DNA of 64,000 bases from Hondaea fermentalgiana (lineage: Eukaryota > Sar > Bigyra > Thraustochytrida > Thraustochytriidae): the NCBI GenBank assembly GCA_014084085.1, contig NPFB01000005.1:62001-126000 (forward strand), in the 5' to 3' direction. Under the pieces are notes generated by a model. The model made no database searches. It was given only the letters and a program-made list of their open reading frames with translations, and was not told the origin of the DNA. Positions within the stretch are counted from its first letter, which is position 1, and every line of letters starts with the position of its first letter. Positions 38,986-52,220 of the stretch are shown in pieces. The translations under genes and the position numbers were made by a program.

Positions 38986-41900
38986 CAGCTGGCTGGCCGC
39001 CGCCCGCGTCTCCTCCTCTCCTCAGACTCCAAACAAAACAACCCAGCCAGAAATTGAAATCGAAATGGATCGAATTGAATGGCCGAGGCAAATATAATGA
39101 GCAAAGATCTCGGGGTGTGCGCCGCGGCTGGCCATGGTGGCTGCTGCTGCGACCACAGTGGCCCACAGCTTGCCTGGCATCTCAAGCGACAGTGGGTGCG
39201 CGGCGCCGTCTTGGTCCCACCCCGCGTGGCGCAAGACGGCCCCGTCGCGGAGCGGAGCGAGGCGGGACGAGGCAGGGCGAGGCGGGGCGGGGTGGGGCGT
39301 CGTGGGTTCGTGCGGCGGCAGCGGGGAGTGGCCGGATAGATCGCGATCACGCTCTCCCTGCGCGTGAAAAAGTCGGAGCGAAGCAGGCGATTGATCCGCT
39401 TTCTTGTTTTGTTTGGTTTTGTTTTTTGATTTCTGGGTTAGAATTTGATGTTGAGAAAGCGATGCTTGTCGACCGGCCGGCCGACAGCTTTGTGATTGAT
39501 TGTCAACGCTTGCATGATTTATTGTGAATGATGAATGGCCTGCGAAAGAAGGAAGGGCGATCCCCAATCGGGATCGAGGTCTTGTTGCGCTGGGAAAGAT
39601 TGCAGCCATTCTTGACTGCTCACAGCGCTCGGGGTGCAGCAAAAACTGTTGTAGTTCGTAAGAGCTCGTACAGAAGGACACCAAGAATGGAAGGTGGACC
39701 CGTTTCTGGTGGTGGTGGTGGCGATGATGATGATGGTGATGATGATGATGATGATCAGACGCGACGCTTTTCGCATCGCCAAAAGGGCCGATCGCCTTCG
39801 GAGCCCCTTTACCTCGCATCTGCAATCCTTTCCTCCCATGCGGGCTCTTGTCCGCGTTGATGGCGGGGCTTTCGCTGGGCCATCGTGACGGCCTTGCTGG
39901 CTGGCAGACAGACACCTGCAATTCCTGTCGTAGTCTGTGCGCGTGTGTGTAGCAGCGCATTCGTGTCCTTGTGGCGTTTCCTTGTGGCACGGTCGCCTCT
40001 TCTGGCTCCGCCGCCACGGCACTGATCGTCTTTCGCTCGGAAGGAATGAAAGAAGCGAAAGAAGCGAAAGAAAGGCTGTGAAGAAAATGGTGAAAGAAAG
40101 AGTGTGCGAGAGGCGAAATAGAGAGTGTAGAAAAATGATAACAACTGCGAAATCGCAACGCAACACATCGCAGCACAAGCAAAGCTAGGCAAGCTAAGCC
40201 AGGCTGGGCTAAGCTGGGAAAAGCAGAAAGAAGGTTCGGCTTCTGCACCGACGGACGTCACGTGTGCCCTACCCTTCCTGTCTCACTTTTGTCCAGTCCG
40301 GGCGCAGGTTCCTCGCGCCTGCGCCTGCGCCTGCGCCTGCCGCCCACTTGCTCGCCCGCCCGCCCGCCCGCCCTCGAGGCCGCGTCGGCCGGCCAAGGTT
40401 GCTGGCTGGCGACCGGCCGGCCGGCCGGCCTCGCTCGAGGCCGCTCGTCTGGGCTGGCTCCCGGAGGCGGCCGCGGTGACTGCTGGGGCAACCCGTCACG
40501 CAGCGCGGCCACTCCGCGCTCCCTGCTCGTGTCCTTTCCTCGTCTCGTCTTGTCTCATCGGGCCTGGCAGACTGGCGCCGCGCGGCGCGTCAGCTTTGAG
40601 CGTGTCTGGCGCGCTTCTGCGTGGCACAGGCACGCGAGACGTCCGTCGAGGAGAGCGCGGCGGGATCTATCTCTCTATCTAGTATCTCAATCTAAATCGA
40701 TCAATGGTTTTCTCGTGCTTTTCCCTTTTCTTCTTTCGTGAACCTCTTTTCCCTCCTTTTTCTTTTCATTTCGTTTTTAGCTAGCAACCCCCCTCCCCAC
40801 TCTCCCACAGAAGAGACCAAGGTCTTCTTGACGCCTGCCTCCGCGCCTAGTCGGCTCCGGGCGGCGGCTCGCGCGTGATTCGACGGCGTGCGCCGCCTCG
40901 ACACCTAAGTGCCATTCCCATACAGGTCGGCCTGCTGGGCTGCGCGGCCGGACGTCCGCGGTCTCGAGCCAGTTGGGCGCGGGCGTCGCCCATCGTGCGT
41001 CTCGCCTTCGTCGGCGCCGCGCAGCAGCGACAGATCATTTACCATTTCTATTTTTACCATAAAATTTTCACCCTCAATTCTTTTCTTTAGCTTATGGTTC
41101 AAAGAAAATTGAAATTAAAAATAAAATAAACAAAAGGAAGAAATTACCTTGTCGCGAAAGAAGGAATTCAGGACAGGAACGTGAAGGCCGCCCCCCCCCC
41201 CCTCCTTTCCCCCCGCACGATTACCACAGCACTGTGCGACCACTGCAGTCCCCACGGAGTTGCGCCCGGCAAGGCAGGAAGGCCGCGTCTTTATGTTCGC
41301 GCAGTGCCCCACAAGGGCCACGTGGGCGCGACGGAGGGCCTTGGCCAGCCCGGAAAATAAGAAGTCCTCAGCATCGCGTTCTTCGTTCGCTGCGCGCCGG
41401 CACCCTTTTCCCCGCCGCCATCGCGTTGCGACGCGACGCCACCGCGAGGCGATCGAAGAAACGTCGAGGCAAGCATGCGAAAGCGAGAAGCAAGCAATCG
41501 TGACTGGCGGTATGATGCGGGATCCGGGATCGGACCCGCGCCTCCTACCCTACCCCGTCCCCGCTGTAGTGGGTCCAAGCCTGTCTGTCATGCACGTATG
41601 CATGCATGCATGCATTTCATTCATTCGTTTTCCCCTCCGTTCTCTCGTGCGTGCGAGCAAAGAAAGCGCGACAATGCGATGCGGAAGCTGCGTGCAGCCA
41701 CGCAGCGAGGCAGCGCCGACCCTCACCTCACATCTTCTTTTTCGTGCGTCTTGCTCGTTTCCCCTGCCGGAACATCAACCAGCAACAAAATGCGGCCCTG
41801 CGCGACTCGGCGCGGCTCGGCTCCCGCGCCGCCGGCCGCCGCCTCTCCGGCAGGAGCGCTCGTGACACGTCCTGCCACGCCGTGCCCTCGCCGTGCCGTC

Positions 41901-43215
41901 GCCACGCCCTCGCCATGCCCGCCGGGTGGAGCTCTTTCTACCCTCACAGGCACTCTTGGAGCAGCTGAGCCTGGTCTCCGCTCGGGCGCGTGGCCGTGCT
42001 GAGCCGAGCGCAGCGCGCAGTTCGGAGGCGCCGCGGCACCCGCCAAAGGCGCTGAGGCCGGGAATCGAGAATCTCGCGCCCCGGAAAGGTGTTGCTGGAA
42101 TGCGAATCACGATCGAGGCGAGCCGGGGCGCGCCTTCCTCCGCCCCGTCGCGCCTTCCTTCGCCCGGGCGCGCGGGAGTGGCGAGCTCTGCGTGCGTGAC
42201 TCGAAATTGATTCGAGCCATGCGCTTATTCTATCAAGAGGCTGCTGCAGCGGCGTGGAAAAAATGCCGAGACGGCCTCGCAGACAGGGCCTTGATTCATA
42301 CGGTACATCTATTCATTGATTCATAAAATCGACTGCCGCGAAGGTACGATCGCTCACAAGGAGTTTGCGAGCCTGGAGAATCGACGGACGATGGTGTGCT
42401 CAGCAGGATCTTCATCCAAGAGTTGGCCGCGCCCACGTGGACGGAATTGCCGGTGGCTGCTTGGGCGACGAAGACTTCGACGCATGATGATCGTGCGTTC
42501 TCCGTCTTCGATCGATCGATCAATCGAGCAGTCGGTCGAGCAGTGGGTGCGTGCGTGCGTGCGAGCGAGCGACTGGACGAACAAGACCTTTCTATCACAG
42601 GTCCTGCTACGCGCGTCGCTTTCAGCCCGAGCGCATCACGCCTGTTCAGTCTGTGGCGCCTTGGAGGCGTCTCTTCTTGGAAAAGGGATCGAGATTTCCT
42701 TCCAGGCTCTGCAGGCTGCAGTGCAGCGGCGCGGAAAGGGCGATCGGTCGACGGCCTTGAGGCTGGGTCAGCCCTCTCTAGCCATTGTTCATGCCTCCGT
42801 CCAGGCATCCATCCGCCCATCCATTCGTCCACGTCCGGCGCTGGTATGGCTCGAGGCGTGCGTACATGCGTTGCGTGCGTGTGTTTATGGTCACGCGGAT
42901 CTTGGCCCCGCGCAGCGCGCATGGCCCCCTCCCCTCCCAATCACCCCGGGCTCACCTCACCTCTTGCTATCCAAAGACACTGGCCGTCGCCATCCTTCCC
43001 GTTCGCCCAAAGCTATCATAAGTATAGCCTCTGTTCTTTCTGTCACATCCACGACCTTGAATCCTTAGGCTCCGCAAGCTTGCCTCCCTTCGCCTTCCTG
43101 CAAGCTTGGACGTCGTGCAAAATCAAGCTTGGCCATCATCAAGCTGGCTGCGCACGACGGGAGTGAAGTTTTCCGCGGCCCGTCGCCTCGCTGGGGCATG
43201 CACGCGACGGCGCGG

Positions 43216-43265
43216 TGCATTGCGTTGGTGTGGATCGCATTGCGTTGCGTTGCGCTGCGTTGCAT
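43216..43265. repeat. TGCGT pentamer cluster (complement of ACGCA)
   Basis: Repeated GCGTT/GCATT pentamers with variants, in reverse-complement orientation to those at 17965 and 51684. A short run of the same kind lies at 44055-44073. Confidence 0.75.
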
Positions 43266-46200
43266 TCTCGTGAACTTCAATTCCTGCAGTGTTTTTTTTT
43301 TTAATTTTTTTAAAAAAAATGTAAAAGAAGCGGAACTTGGGGTGCCGGGGTGGGGCAAGAGGGCGTGCGCTTGCGCAGGGAATGGGGCCCCAAGGGAATG
43401 AGGAAAGAGGATCCAGCGGGCCCCGCAAAAAAAGGGTAGCAGCAGCAGCTGCAGCAGCCAGACTGAGCTGAGCGCGGTTCTTCCCGCGGTACTGTAAAGA
43501 TAGATAGCTTGGGCCCAGCCAGCTGCAGCGCGGCCACCCATTTTCACTTTTTTAGCTTATTATGCGAGCTATACCTTGCCATCAGGCAGGAGAATCAATC
43601 TATCCTGTCCATCCCTCAATCGACGCGCGCGCCCATTGGCAAAGTGGGCGGCCCGCGTGCCGCTGCAGCGTGAGCGGCCCGTACCCCAGGCCCATCTTCT
43701 TGTGTGCCTGAATACCTTCCGGGCGTGAGGCATGGCGACGGAGATGAGCGCGCAGACATCTGCGCTGGATGGATGGACGGATAGTGCTGGCGTGTGTGCG
43801 CGCCGGAAGAGCATAGGATAGTTGGTGCAGCTGCAGCCATGGCAGCTGCTCCCGGCCAACGCGACCTCCAAAAGGGGCCGTCCATTGTGGGTGGGTGAGT
43901 GGGTGGGTGGGGCAGGCGACTTCGCGTCGAAGACATGTACGCAATGGGCCTACACAAGCATCACGGCAGGCTGCCTAGCCAGCTGTCCGATGCCCTGGCT
44001 GCAACTTTGCAATTCGATAGAATCACGCGCTTTTGTTTTCTCGAAAGTGCGTTGAATCGCGTTGCGTTGCGCATCACCGCTAAAAAACCAAGAATGAGGC
44101 AAGCTGGCAGGCACCAGCACTTTGCACAGCGCGTCCGCTGTTTCGGCGGCGCTATGAGCTCATGGAAACGCGGTTTTTACCTCCCCAACCCTATTTTCCA
44201 GCTTCTGCGTTCCTCCATCTTGGACATGAAATTCCTTACCATGGTTCCTTTTTTCGTTCCCCTCCCCACCCGCCGCTGGTCTCGCCTCGCCTCGCCTCGC
44301 CTTGCCTCGCCTGGAGCTGCCTTCCGGATTGTTCTTCCTCGACATTGCTTGCCTGGACGTGCGGTGGAGGATCGCACCGCATTGCCCCGGCCTTGCCCCG
44401 ACCTGCCCCGCGATCGATCTTGCGTGGCCCGCCTGCCAGCCAGCCAGCCAGCCAGCCAGTTCTCCTTGCTGGGGCCATTCACCTCCCCAGGCGCCGCAAG
44501 AGCCCCGCACCTAGCGCGTGCACTATCCACACAGTGGCACACAGCACACCACACTGAGCTCTAGCACCGACACGGCAACATGAACTTGGGGCGTGCAGAG
44601 AGGGAGGGAAAGGCCGCCGACCCCGTCTAGCTAGCTAGCCGCCGTGGCCTCCGCATGCAGCAAAGCCAGGCAGCCAGGCGGACAGCAATGCTTTTGCTTC
44701 TCCTTGGCTGAGCTGCGCCAGCGCCGTCCGTCCCTACCTCGCGCGGGAATTTGGCGTCACGGGGTGCCCACTTGCTCGCTTGCTCGTTCATCCCTCGCTT
44801 TCGACAGGCTCGAGTGTGTGCGTGCATGCTCGAATACACGCTTGCACCCGAGCCGGGAGGCGAGTCCGTAAGAGCCCCAGCCGAAAGAAAGACGCCGCGG
44901 TGCGGTGGCGGCGCTCCACACCTCGATCGCCCGCGCTGACCGCTCCTCGCTCCCCAGCGCGAGACCGTGAACTAGGCGAGAACGAACACCGTACTGGCCT
45001 GTAGGCCTTCAAGATCATGCTCCTCCTCGTCCTCCGAGTCGGCGCTATCATGTCTCCTTTGTGCACATCATCGTCATCAGCGTCGTCGTCGTCATCCCCA
45101 GCAGTCAGCCAGCCAGCCATGGCTAGGAGAGGGACGGCATCGGCGGCGGCGCGAGCGCCGTACATGCAGTGAGGGAAGCTGAGAAGGCGGGGCGCGACGC
45201 GGGATCTGCGCGCGTGGAGCGAGCCGCGCAGGCATGTCGCCCCGGCTGCGGCTGCCAAGCCGGAGTGGCAAGTGGAAGGCAGAAGGAAAACTGCGGTGGC
45301 GCGGCAAGGTGGCTGAAAAAAAAGAAGGAAGCGCGCCGCGATATGGGATTTTCACAAAATGAAGGCAGGCAAGCAGAAGCAAAAGATCAGGATCCGTGGC
45401 CGCGGCCAAGATCCACGCAAGCGCCGCACCACTCCCGGCACCGGGCAAGATCCAGGAAGGCAGGCTAATGCAAAGCATCGCGCGTGGGGGCCCCGCGGCG
45501 GTGCGACATTTCCGTGCCGAGGCGAGCGTCGAGTGGCCGTGGTGGGGGGGTCAGAGAGCCGGGGAAGGTCTTGCACGCCGGAAACGTCTTCTCGGTGCCC
45601 AACCTTGGAGAAAAAGGAAAAGTGCGTATCTCTTTCTTCGCGCAAGGTTCGACCGACGTGACGCAGCGCGTCGTCGATGGCAAGATGCATGGCGCGGAAC
45701 CGCACGTTCAAGACGTTACGAGCTGTCAGGGCCGCGATGCTCCGAGCATGGCACGGCTCGCGACGGCACGGCCAGAGCGGCGTCTCTCGGACGCGCCCTC
45801 AAGGGGGATAAGACCTGGGTGACGACAGTCACGCAGAAAGCAGCCTGTCCGTGCGCCTTTTGCATCCTATTTGTCCCAAAGATTTCCAGCTTGGTCTTTC
45901 TTTTTGTCCGCATGAGACCGCCTCGCCTTTCCGAACCCTTGGACAAATCCGTCGACCTCGTGAACCACGCAAGTAAGCAAGCAAGCAAGTTTTTTAAAAG
46001 GTTCAATCCAGGCGGGATCACACGCGATTGCGATCAAGACGAGCCGTAGCCCAGTAGGACCCTTGGACCCTCGTCGACCCTCGCGCGGATGGCACGGCAC
46101 GCGCGGCCCCGCGCCGAGCACGATTGCCCCAGGTGTATCTCATTAAAAACATGTTATTTTGCCATCTTGCAATCATTGCCATCTTGCATGAATGCATGCA

Positions 46201-47778
46201 TGCATGTATCCATGCAAGCATTCATCTTGTCATGCCCCCCCGCGCACGAGCGATTCGGCTCCTGCACGGCTCTCTCTATGGGCTGGGCGTCGGACCTTGC
46301 TGGTCCGTGCCACCGGACAGATCCGTGCCACGCCAAAGGAAGCAAGCGGACTTCGGCACCTGTCTTGCAGAAGCAAGCTGGGGGCGCGGATCGGCCATTT
46401 CCGGCGCCCTGCACTGCGGCGCAATGCACGGGACAGGCACCCACCCGGCAGATCGAGACAGGCATCATCGTCACCATCATCATCCCGCATCGGCATCGGC
46501 ATCGGCGTCGCCGTCGTCGTGGCTGGGGCAGGTGGCCTGGGTGGGGAGGAAAGATACCTCCCGTAGCTGTATGGATGGGTGAATGGGTGGATGTGCGGAG
46601 GGGTGAGACCGTCCTCGAGGACGCGAAACTGTAAAGGGAATAAGAAGAAGTTAGAAAAGGAAAAGGAAGCAGAATGAATCGAAACGAGAAAGAAAATTGA
46701 AATTGAAATGAAAAGAATCGATTCGACAGTGACAGTGAAATGAAAAAGAAAAGAAAAGTAAAGAAAGATAAAAAGTTTCTTGTATAAATAAAATTCCAAT
46801 GAACCAAAACCGAAAAAATGAAGTGGAGTTCGTGCATGCTTGAGAGGAAAGAAAGGGAAAGAAATGGAAGGAAAAGGGACGCAGCAAGGCGCTGAAGAGC
46901 TGCGGGAGTTTCTGGAAAGTGATAGGCTAGCAGCCTTTCGATGTGGCGCGCAGAGCGCACACGAAATTCCGCACTAGTGTTCTTTCCGCGGACAGGCTGC
47001 AGCCGGCGCCCGCAGTACCTCCGGGGCCGTCCTGTCCTGGCTAATTGGCGAGCGAGGCCTGCGCGCCAAGGCAGGCAAGATGGGCGAGCGTCGCTGTCGC
47101 CGGCCGGCAATCTCGCGGAGCCCCGCGGCGTGAACCCCTGCCCCACCGAGCCACCCACCCACCCTGTCAGCCATATGGAGCCGTGGAGCCTGGCCGTGCA
47201 CTGCAAGGAGCTCGCTCGTTCGCTCGCTCGCAACGTCTGCGCGCGAAGCCACGAAGATAGAATCTCGAGCCAGCATCATTTGGCGGAACGCCGCGTTGAT
47301 CGAACCCGAGCTGCATCATCGCAACCTGCCAGGCCAAGGAAGGAATCGTGGTTCGCAAAACGAGGTCTCGGAGGCGTCACATCCGTGTGCCGGCCTTCAT
47401 GCAGCACGGCATAAAGCTTGCTTATACTACTAGGCTGGGCTTTCTATCTTACGCCGGCGGGCAACTGCGGTCTTCTGCGGAGGAGGAGCAGCCAGCCAGC
47501 AAGTCCCCATGACAGGCCGGCGCCGGCGGCCCAGTGGAGATGTTGCAGACTTGTACCCGTAGGTGTGGGGCGTCGACAGCAGCGCCGCCCGTGCGTGCTT
47601 TGTGCTTGCCGCCACCGTCGCTTTTTCTCAAAGACAGAAATCATAGACGAGGTCCCGCGTCTGCCTTGGCCCTGGGGTGCCAGCTATGCATGCCTCCATA
47701 CGCCCACCCTTCCGGCAGACATGGCTCACGCTACTGCGCAGCGGCCGGTCGCTCGTGAGGCATCGGTCGGGGCCGCGC

Positions 47779-47819
47779 TGGGCTGGGCTGGGCTGGGCTG
47801 GGCTGGGCTGGGCTGGGCT
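47779..47819. repeat. GGGCT pentanucleotide microsatellite
   Basis: Eight perfect GGGCT units. Confidence 0.92.
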
Positions 47820-48528
47820 CGCCTTCCTTGCGGCCGCGAGCTCCATCCATATGTCTGTAGGCTCCCCTTCCCTCCTCCTTGCCTCCGCATGCTTCCTTCG
47901 CCCCCATGGATCGCCGCGAGGCTCGCTTCCGCTCCCCGGGTCAAGGCGAGCCGCGGCCTCGCCCCGCCTGCACTGCACTTCACTGCACTGCACTGCACCG
48001 TTCATGATGTCGCCGGGCTGCGCTGCGCCGCGCTCGGCTTCTGTGGCGGACACGGCCCCGGCGGCCAGCGATTGAAGATTCCAGCCGAGGCAAGCAAGCA
48101 AGCGAGCGAGCAAGCAGCCAGGAGTGCCGGCCAGAGCAGAGACCTGCGCAGTGCGGCCGGAGGAGCCAGCAGCGCGTCCGTCGACGCGACCCGCGCCGCG
48201 TCAGCCGGCGGGAGGCAAGACGTGCTGGTCTCGTCGCGCGGTCGCTCGGTCGGTCGACCCAGAGCTGAGGAGGCAAGGAGCGAGGGACGGAGCGAGCGCA
48301 GAGTGGGAAAGGAAACGCAGGGAGGAAACAGGAGACGGAAGAGTGGAAACGTAAATCCGAACCCCGGCGCGCGGGCCGCGGAGAGGCGGGCGGGCGCGAG
48401 ACTTGCCTGGCGAGGCGAGGTCGATCGACGTTCGCTGGCCCGCCCGGGGCTTTGGCGGGGCCCCAGCTGCAGCAGCGTGCTGGCGGGAGGGAGGGCGGGA
48501 GCAGCGAAGGCGCGAACACCGGTGGCGG

Positions 48529-48530
<2 letters not shown>

Positions 48531-48562
<32 letters not shown>
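48531..48562. repeat. GA dinucleotide repeat
   Basis: Sixteen uninterrupted GA units. Confidence 0.95.
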
Positions 48563-48566
<4 letters not shown>

Positions 48567-48840
48567 AACCATTTCTTTTCTTCCTGTCTTTCCCTCGCTC
48601 GCGATCCTGGCCCCACAGCGTGCCTCCCCTCACGCCTTGCACTGCCCTCCACTGTGGCGCAAAAGATGGGTCGGCCGCTAAAGTGGCGCCCCAGCGCCGC
48701 CGCAGCACAGAGGACAGCCACCGCGCGTCCCCGCCGCGTGTACGCCGTCTATGCAGCAAGCATGCATGCGAGCGCGCTCGAATTAGGTTATACGTACCTG
48801 GCTGCCAGCGCGCGTGCCATTCACGCTATTTTTTCCTCGT

Positions 48841-48890
<50 letters not shown>
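48841..48890. repeat. GCTT tetranucleotide microsatellite
   Basis: Twelve uninterrupted units, among the longest perfect tetranucleotide arrays in the window. Confidence 0.95.
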
Positions 48891-49515
48891 TCGTGGGTGC
48901 CTGTCTGCCTGCATGATGCGCGCGCGGGGAGGAGCAGCAGCCGGGGCCAGCCTGCGTGGCCAGAAAAATCTCGCGTTTGACGGCCACGCAGATTCGCTGC
49001 GAATGCTGATTATCTGATTTCTCTGATTGCGTTAAACGCCCGCATGCAGCATGCAGAAGCAGCAGCAGCGGCCGCGAGAAAGAAGGGGGGAGGAGGAGCA
49101 GCCTGGACGTGGCGATTCAGCTCTTGCAGCCAGCGAGATCTGAAGCTTGCGCGCAATGGTGAGCGAAGCGGCGTCCGGATCGCACCGGCGCTGCTAATTT
49201 GAGGAAAAATTGGGCAGGACTGATTGGGTGTGGTGCCACGCGCAACAGCATGGTAATTGAATGAATGAATGAATAAGTAGACAAGTTTGAAAGTGCCATT
49301 GCAGAGGGTGCAAGTCAGCTGATGCGTGAATAATTCCATCCGCTGACAAAGAATTTCGCCCCGGCGGAAGACCAACCGACTGACCGACCGACCAGAGTCC
49401 TCTTGCGGCTCACTTGTTCATTCATTCGCACAAGATTCTCGAGCCTGGATTTGCAAGAGAAATAGGCATCGTCCGAGGAGGACTTGGTATACTTCGAATG
49501 AGCTCGAAGGGCAGC

Positions 49516-49554
<39 letters not shown>

Positions 49555-49567
49555 GCTGGCTGGCTGG
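49516..49567. repeat. GGCT tetranucleotide microsatellite
   Basis: About twelve units with one interruption (GGCCGGCT), followed by a short GGGT array at 49577-49594. Confidence 0.95.
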
Positions 49568-51142
49568 TCGCGTGGATGGGTGGGTGGGTGGGTGGCTGTC
49601 TGTTTGTGAGAAAGTGGCTCGAATTTTTATGGCACGTGCTCAAAATTCGCTCTTTGTGCGCGGACCGGGCGTGATTGCGATAATGATGAGGTTCTTCTTC
49701 TTCTTCTTCTTCTCCTTTTGCAGATGCTGCTGCCTCTTAAGAGGCGGCGCAGGACAGCAAGGCTCTGGACAGCACCCGGAGGCGCACGCTGCATCGGGAC
49801 GACGCCCGCCCAACCCGGCCCGCCAAAGTGACGCAAAGTAATGTAAACTACTGGGGAGCACTGTAATGAATCGAAAGCTATTCCTTCTGTAAACACGATG
49901 ATGAGACGTCCGTCGATGCAAGCGAAGCCAAGCCAAGCCAAGCCAAGGCCACCCGAAGCTGCTGCTGCGACCGATTCATGAGATCCGTGAGGGTGGATGC
50001 GCGCACGCACGCGTGCATGATGGCCTTCCCCAGCGGCGAGGAAAGGTGCAGGCCGGGGGTCTCACGCCCCGCACCGGCGTCGCCGACAGACGCGGGCCCG
50101 CAAAGTCTAGTCTAGCGGGCGAGCCCGTGTCGCGCCGGCTTGCTCCGGCCCCGTTTGCTGCGAGGCCCTGTGACAAGGCGCCTGCGTGGCGGCCTGCGAA
50201 GAGGGTGCGCAGCGATGAAAAGATCCTCGCCTGCGCCGGTCGAGGGATCTTTCGGCCGCGCGACGACGCTCCAGGCTCCGAAGCGTCCGCCACCACGTGG
50301 TCGTCCGCTGCACGCCCGGCGTTCATGGGCGCGCCTCCTGCCGCCGCAGCGCCCAGACAGAGAGAGAAGAAAGCGGCGGGAGGCGGCGGCCAGTCTTCGC
50401 ACCTTTGCGCGGTTTCTCCCCCACACCGCTTGGCGAAAGCGAAGAATAAAATGAAAGAATCAGCCAGACAAAGAATGAGAATGGAATGTTTTTGAATGCA
50501 ACATTGATGGATGATTGATTTTTCCATCAAATGCTGTATCGCAGTCCGTAGAGTGCCGGCCAATCCGGCGAGCGAGACTGGCAGTGGCCTCGTTGGGCGC
50601 CGACGCGGCGGCCGACGCGCGCAGCGTCCGCAGCGAAGCGCCCCGTCCGCGGCGAAGCTGGGCGCAGGCTGGCCACTGCCGCTGGCTCGCATGCCTTACG
50701 AAGCAGCACCACGGGCTGCGGGAGCTGCAGGCCACAGTCACCACAGAAGGGCCGCGCTCCGCGGAGCGGAAGCGAGGAAGGGGAAGAGATTGGAAGGTTT
50801 CATATATTCATTCCTGCTATTTCCATATCTTCGCGCGCGCGCGCAAGGGCGACCGACACGCACACACAAGCACGCACGCACGCCCAGAATCAGAGATCGA
50901 GAGACGAACGGGGCGCGCGGAAGGGGTGTATTCCACTATGGCGCCCGCGCGTTGCTTCCTTCGTGCCTGTCTAAGCGCCTCTTCTTCCTGGGGAACGCGG
51001 GGAGGAACGGTCTGCAGAGTGACGGACGGGAGAGCGCGCGTGCCGCGGTACAGAGGAAGGCCGCGTTCTCCCCGTCTTGCGTTCCGTAGTGGCGCGTGAC
51101 CAAAGATTGTATCCATTGAAATCAACGAAAATATAGGCCTAC

Positions 51143-51180
51143 ATGAATGAATAAATGAATGAATGAATGAATGAATGAAT
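51143..51180. repeat. TGAA tetranucleotide microsatellite
   Basis: About nine units with one imperfect TAAA near the start. A shorter TGAA array is at 49259-49274. Confidence 0.92.
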
Positions 51181-51324
51181 GGGTGAAAGCGTATAGATGA
51201 ATGCGCGGCCCGCGGCCCGACTCGCCGCGCCACGCACGGCCCCAGACCGGCTGCCTGACTGGCGAGGCGGGCGAGATTGCGTTGCGAGGCGTCCCACGCG
51301 ACGCTTTCCGGGACCCCGCCCTGC

Positions 51325-51424
51325 NNNNNNNNNNNNNNNNNNNNNNNNNNNNNNNNNNNNNNNNNNNNNNNNNNNNNNNNNNNNNNNNNNNNNNNNNNNN
51401 NNNNNNNNNNNNNNNNNNNNNNNN
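51325..51424. other. Assembly gap, 100 N
   Basis: Exactly 100 N, flanked by GGGACCCCGCCCTGC and CCCGCCCCGCCCCGCC. Confidence 0.99.
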
Positions 51425-51683
51425 CCCGCCCCGCCCCGCCGGCCGCAGCCGGCCGCGAGGGCCGCCTTGCAGGCAGGGAGGGAGGGGTTCGCGCGTAGCC
51501 ACTCCTCGCTTCGCATGCTGGCCTTCCGTTCCGGGGGCGATTCTTCACTTGGGGCGCGCATTCACGAGAGTTCCTGCCAAGTGCGCACTGCGCATTTACT
51601 CTCGCGCATTCGCCAGCCACCATGGCCGTCCGTCCATCTGCACCGGGACGAGCGAGCTCCCGCTCATCTTGGCGGGGCGTGGC

Positions 51684-51758
51684 CGCAACGCAACGCGACG
51701 CAACGCAAAGCGACGCAACGCAACGCGACGCAACGCAACGCAACGCAAAGCGACGCAT
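51684..51758. repeat. ACGCA pentamer cluster
   Basis: About 14 tandem CAACG/CGACG/CAAAG pentamers. Best example of the element also seen at 17965-18030. Confidence 0.85.
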
Positions 51759-52180
51759 CGAGATGCGCGGCCGAGGACGGCGCGGGTGGGGCGGCGGGGC
51801 GTTGGAAATGGAGGGCGTGCCGGCGGCCTCCTCCCACCTGGATGCCGCCTTTGCTTGCGGCTCTCCCCCAGCCTGTGAAGGCGGCGAGGCGGGTACGGAA
51901 GGCCTACATCCAGGGCTGCCATCTGCGGCCGCGCGTCCGTCGGCGCGTCCGGTCTCGGCCGTCCGGAGCGGCGGAGTCTGCGCCTTCGACACACGCAGCA
52001 GCAGCAGGGAGCACCGCCCTGCCTTGGTGGTATCTAGAGAAAGGCTCGGAGATTCTTGCAGCTCGTCATCGCTGGGGCGCGGCGTCACGACAAGCGGGCC
52101 CGCTGCGCTTGGTTCAAGACAGGCGCGGCGAGCCGGCGGGCGAAAGGGGCTGGTGGCGGCAGGCGCAGGCGCAGGCGGAG

Positions 52181-52220
52181 CGGGAGGGAGGGAGGGAAGA
52201 GGGAGGGAGGGAGGGAGGGA
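52181..52220. repeat. GGGA tetranucleotide repeat
   Basis: About nine imperfect GGGA units, part of a purine-only tract on the plus strand. Confidence 0.85.

Noticed and set aside
39022..40248. 408-codon minus-strand frame in the desert
   Set aside because: Low-complexity His, Ser and Pro runs; other frames here are equally open, as expected from composition.
47418..48980. 520-codon plus-strand frame in the desert
   Set aside because: Built from GGGCT, GA and GCTT microsatellites (for example the WAGLGWAGLG and RERERERE runs); no protein-like segment.
50817..52088. 423-codon minus-strand frame crossing the third gap
   Set aside because: Crosses N and the pentamer cluster (repeated CVASRCVA peptides); repeat-driven.
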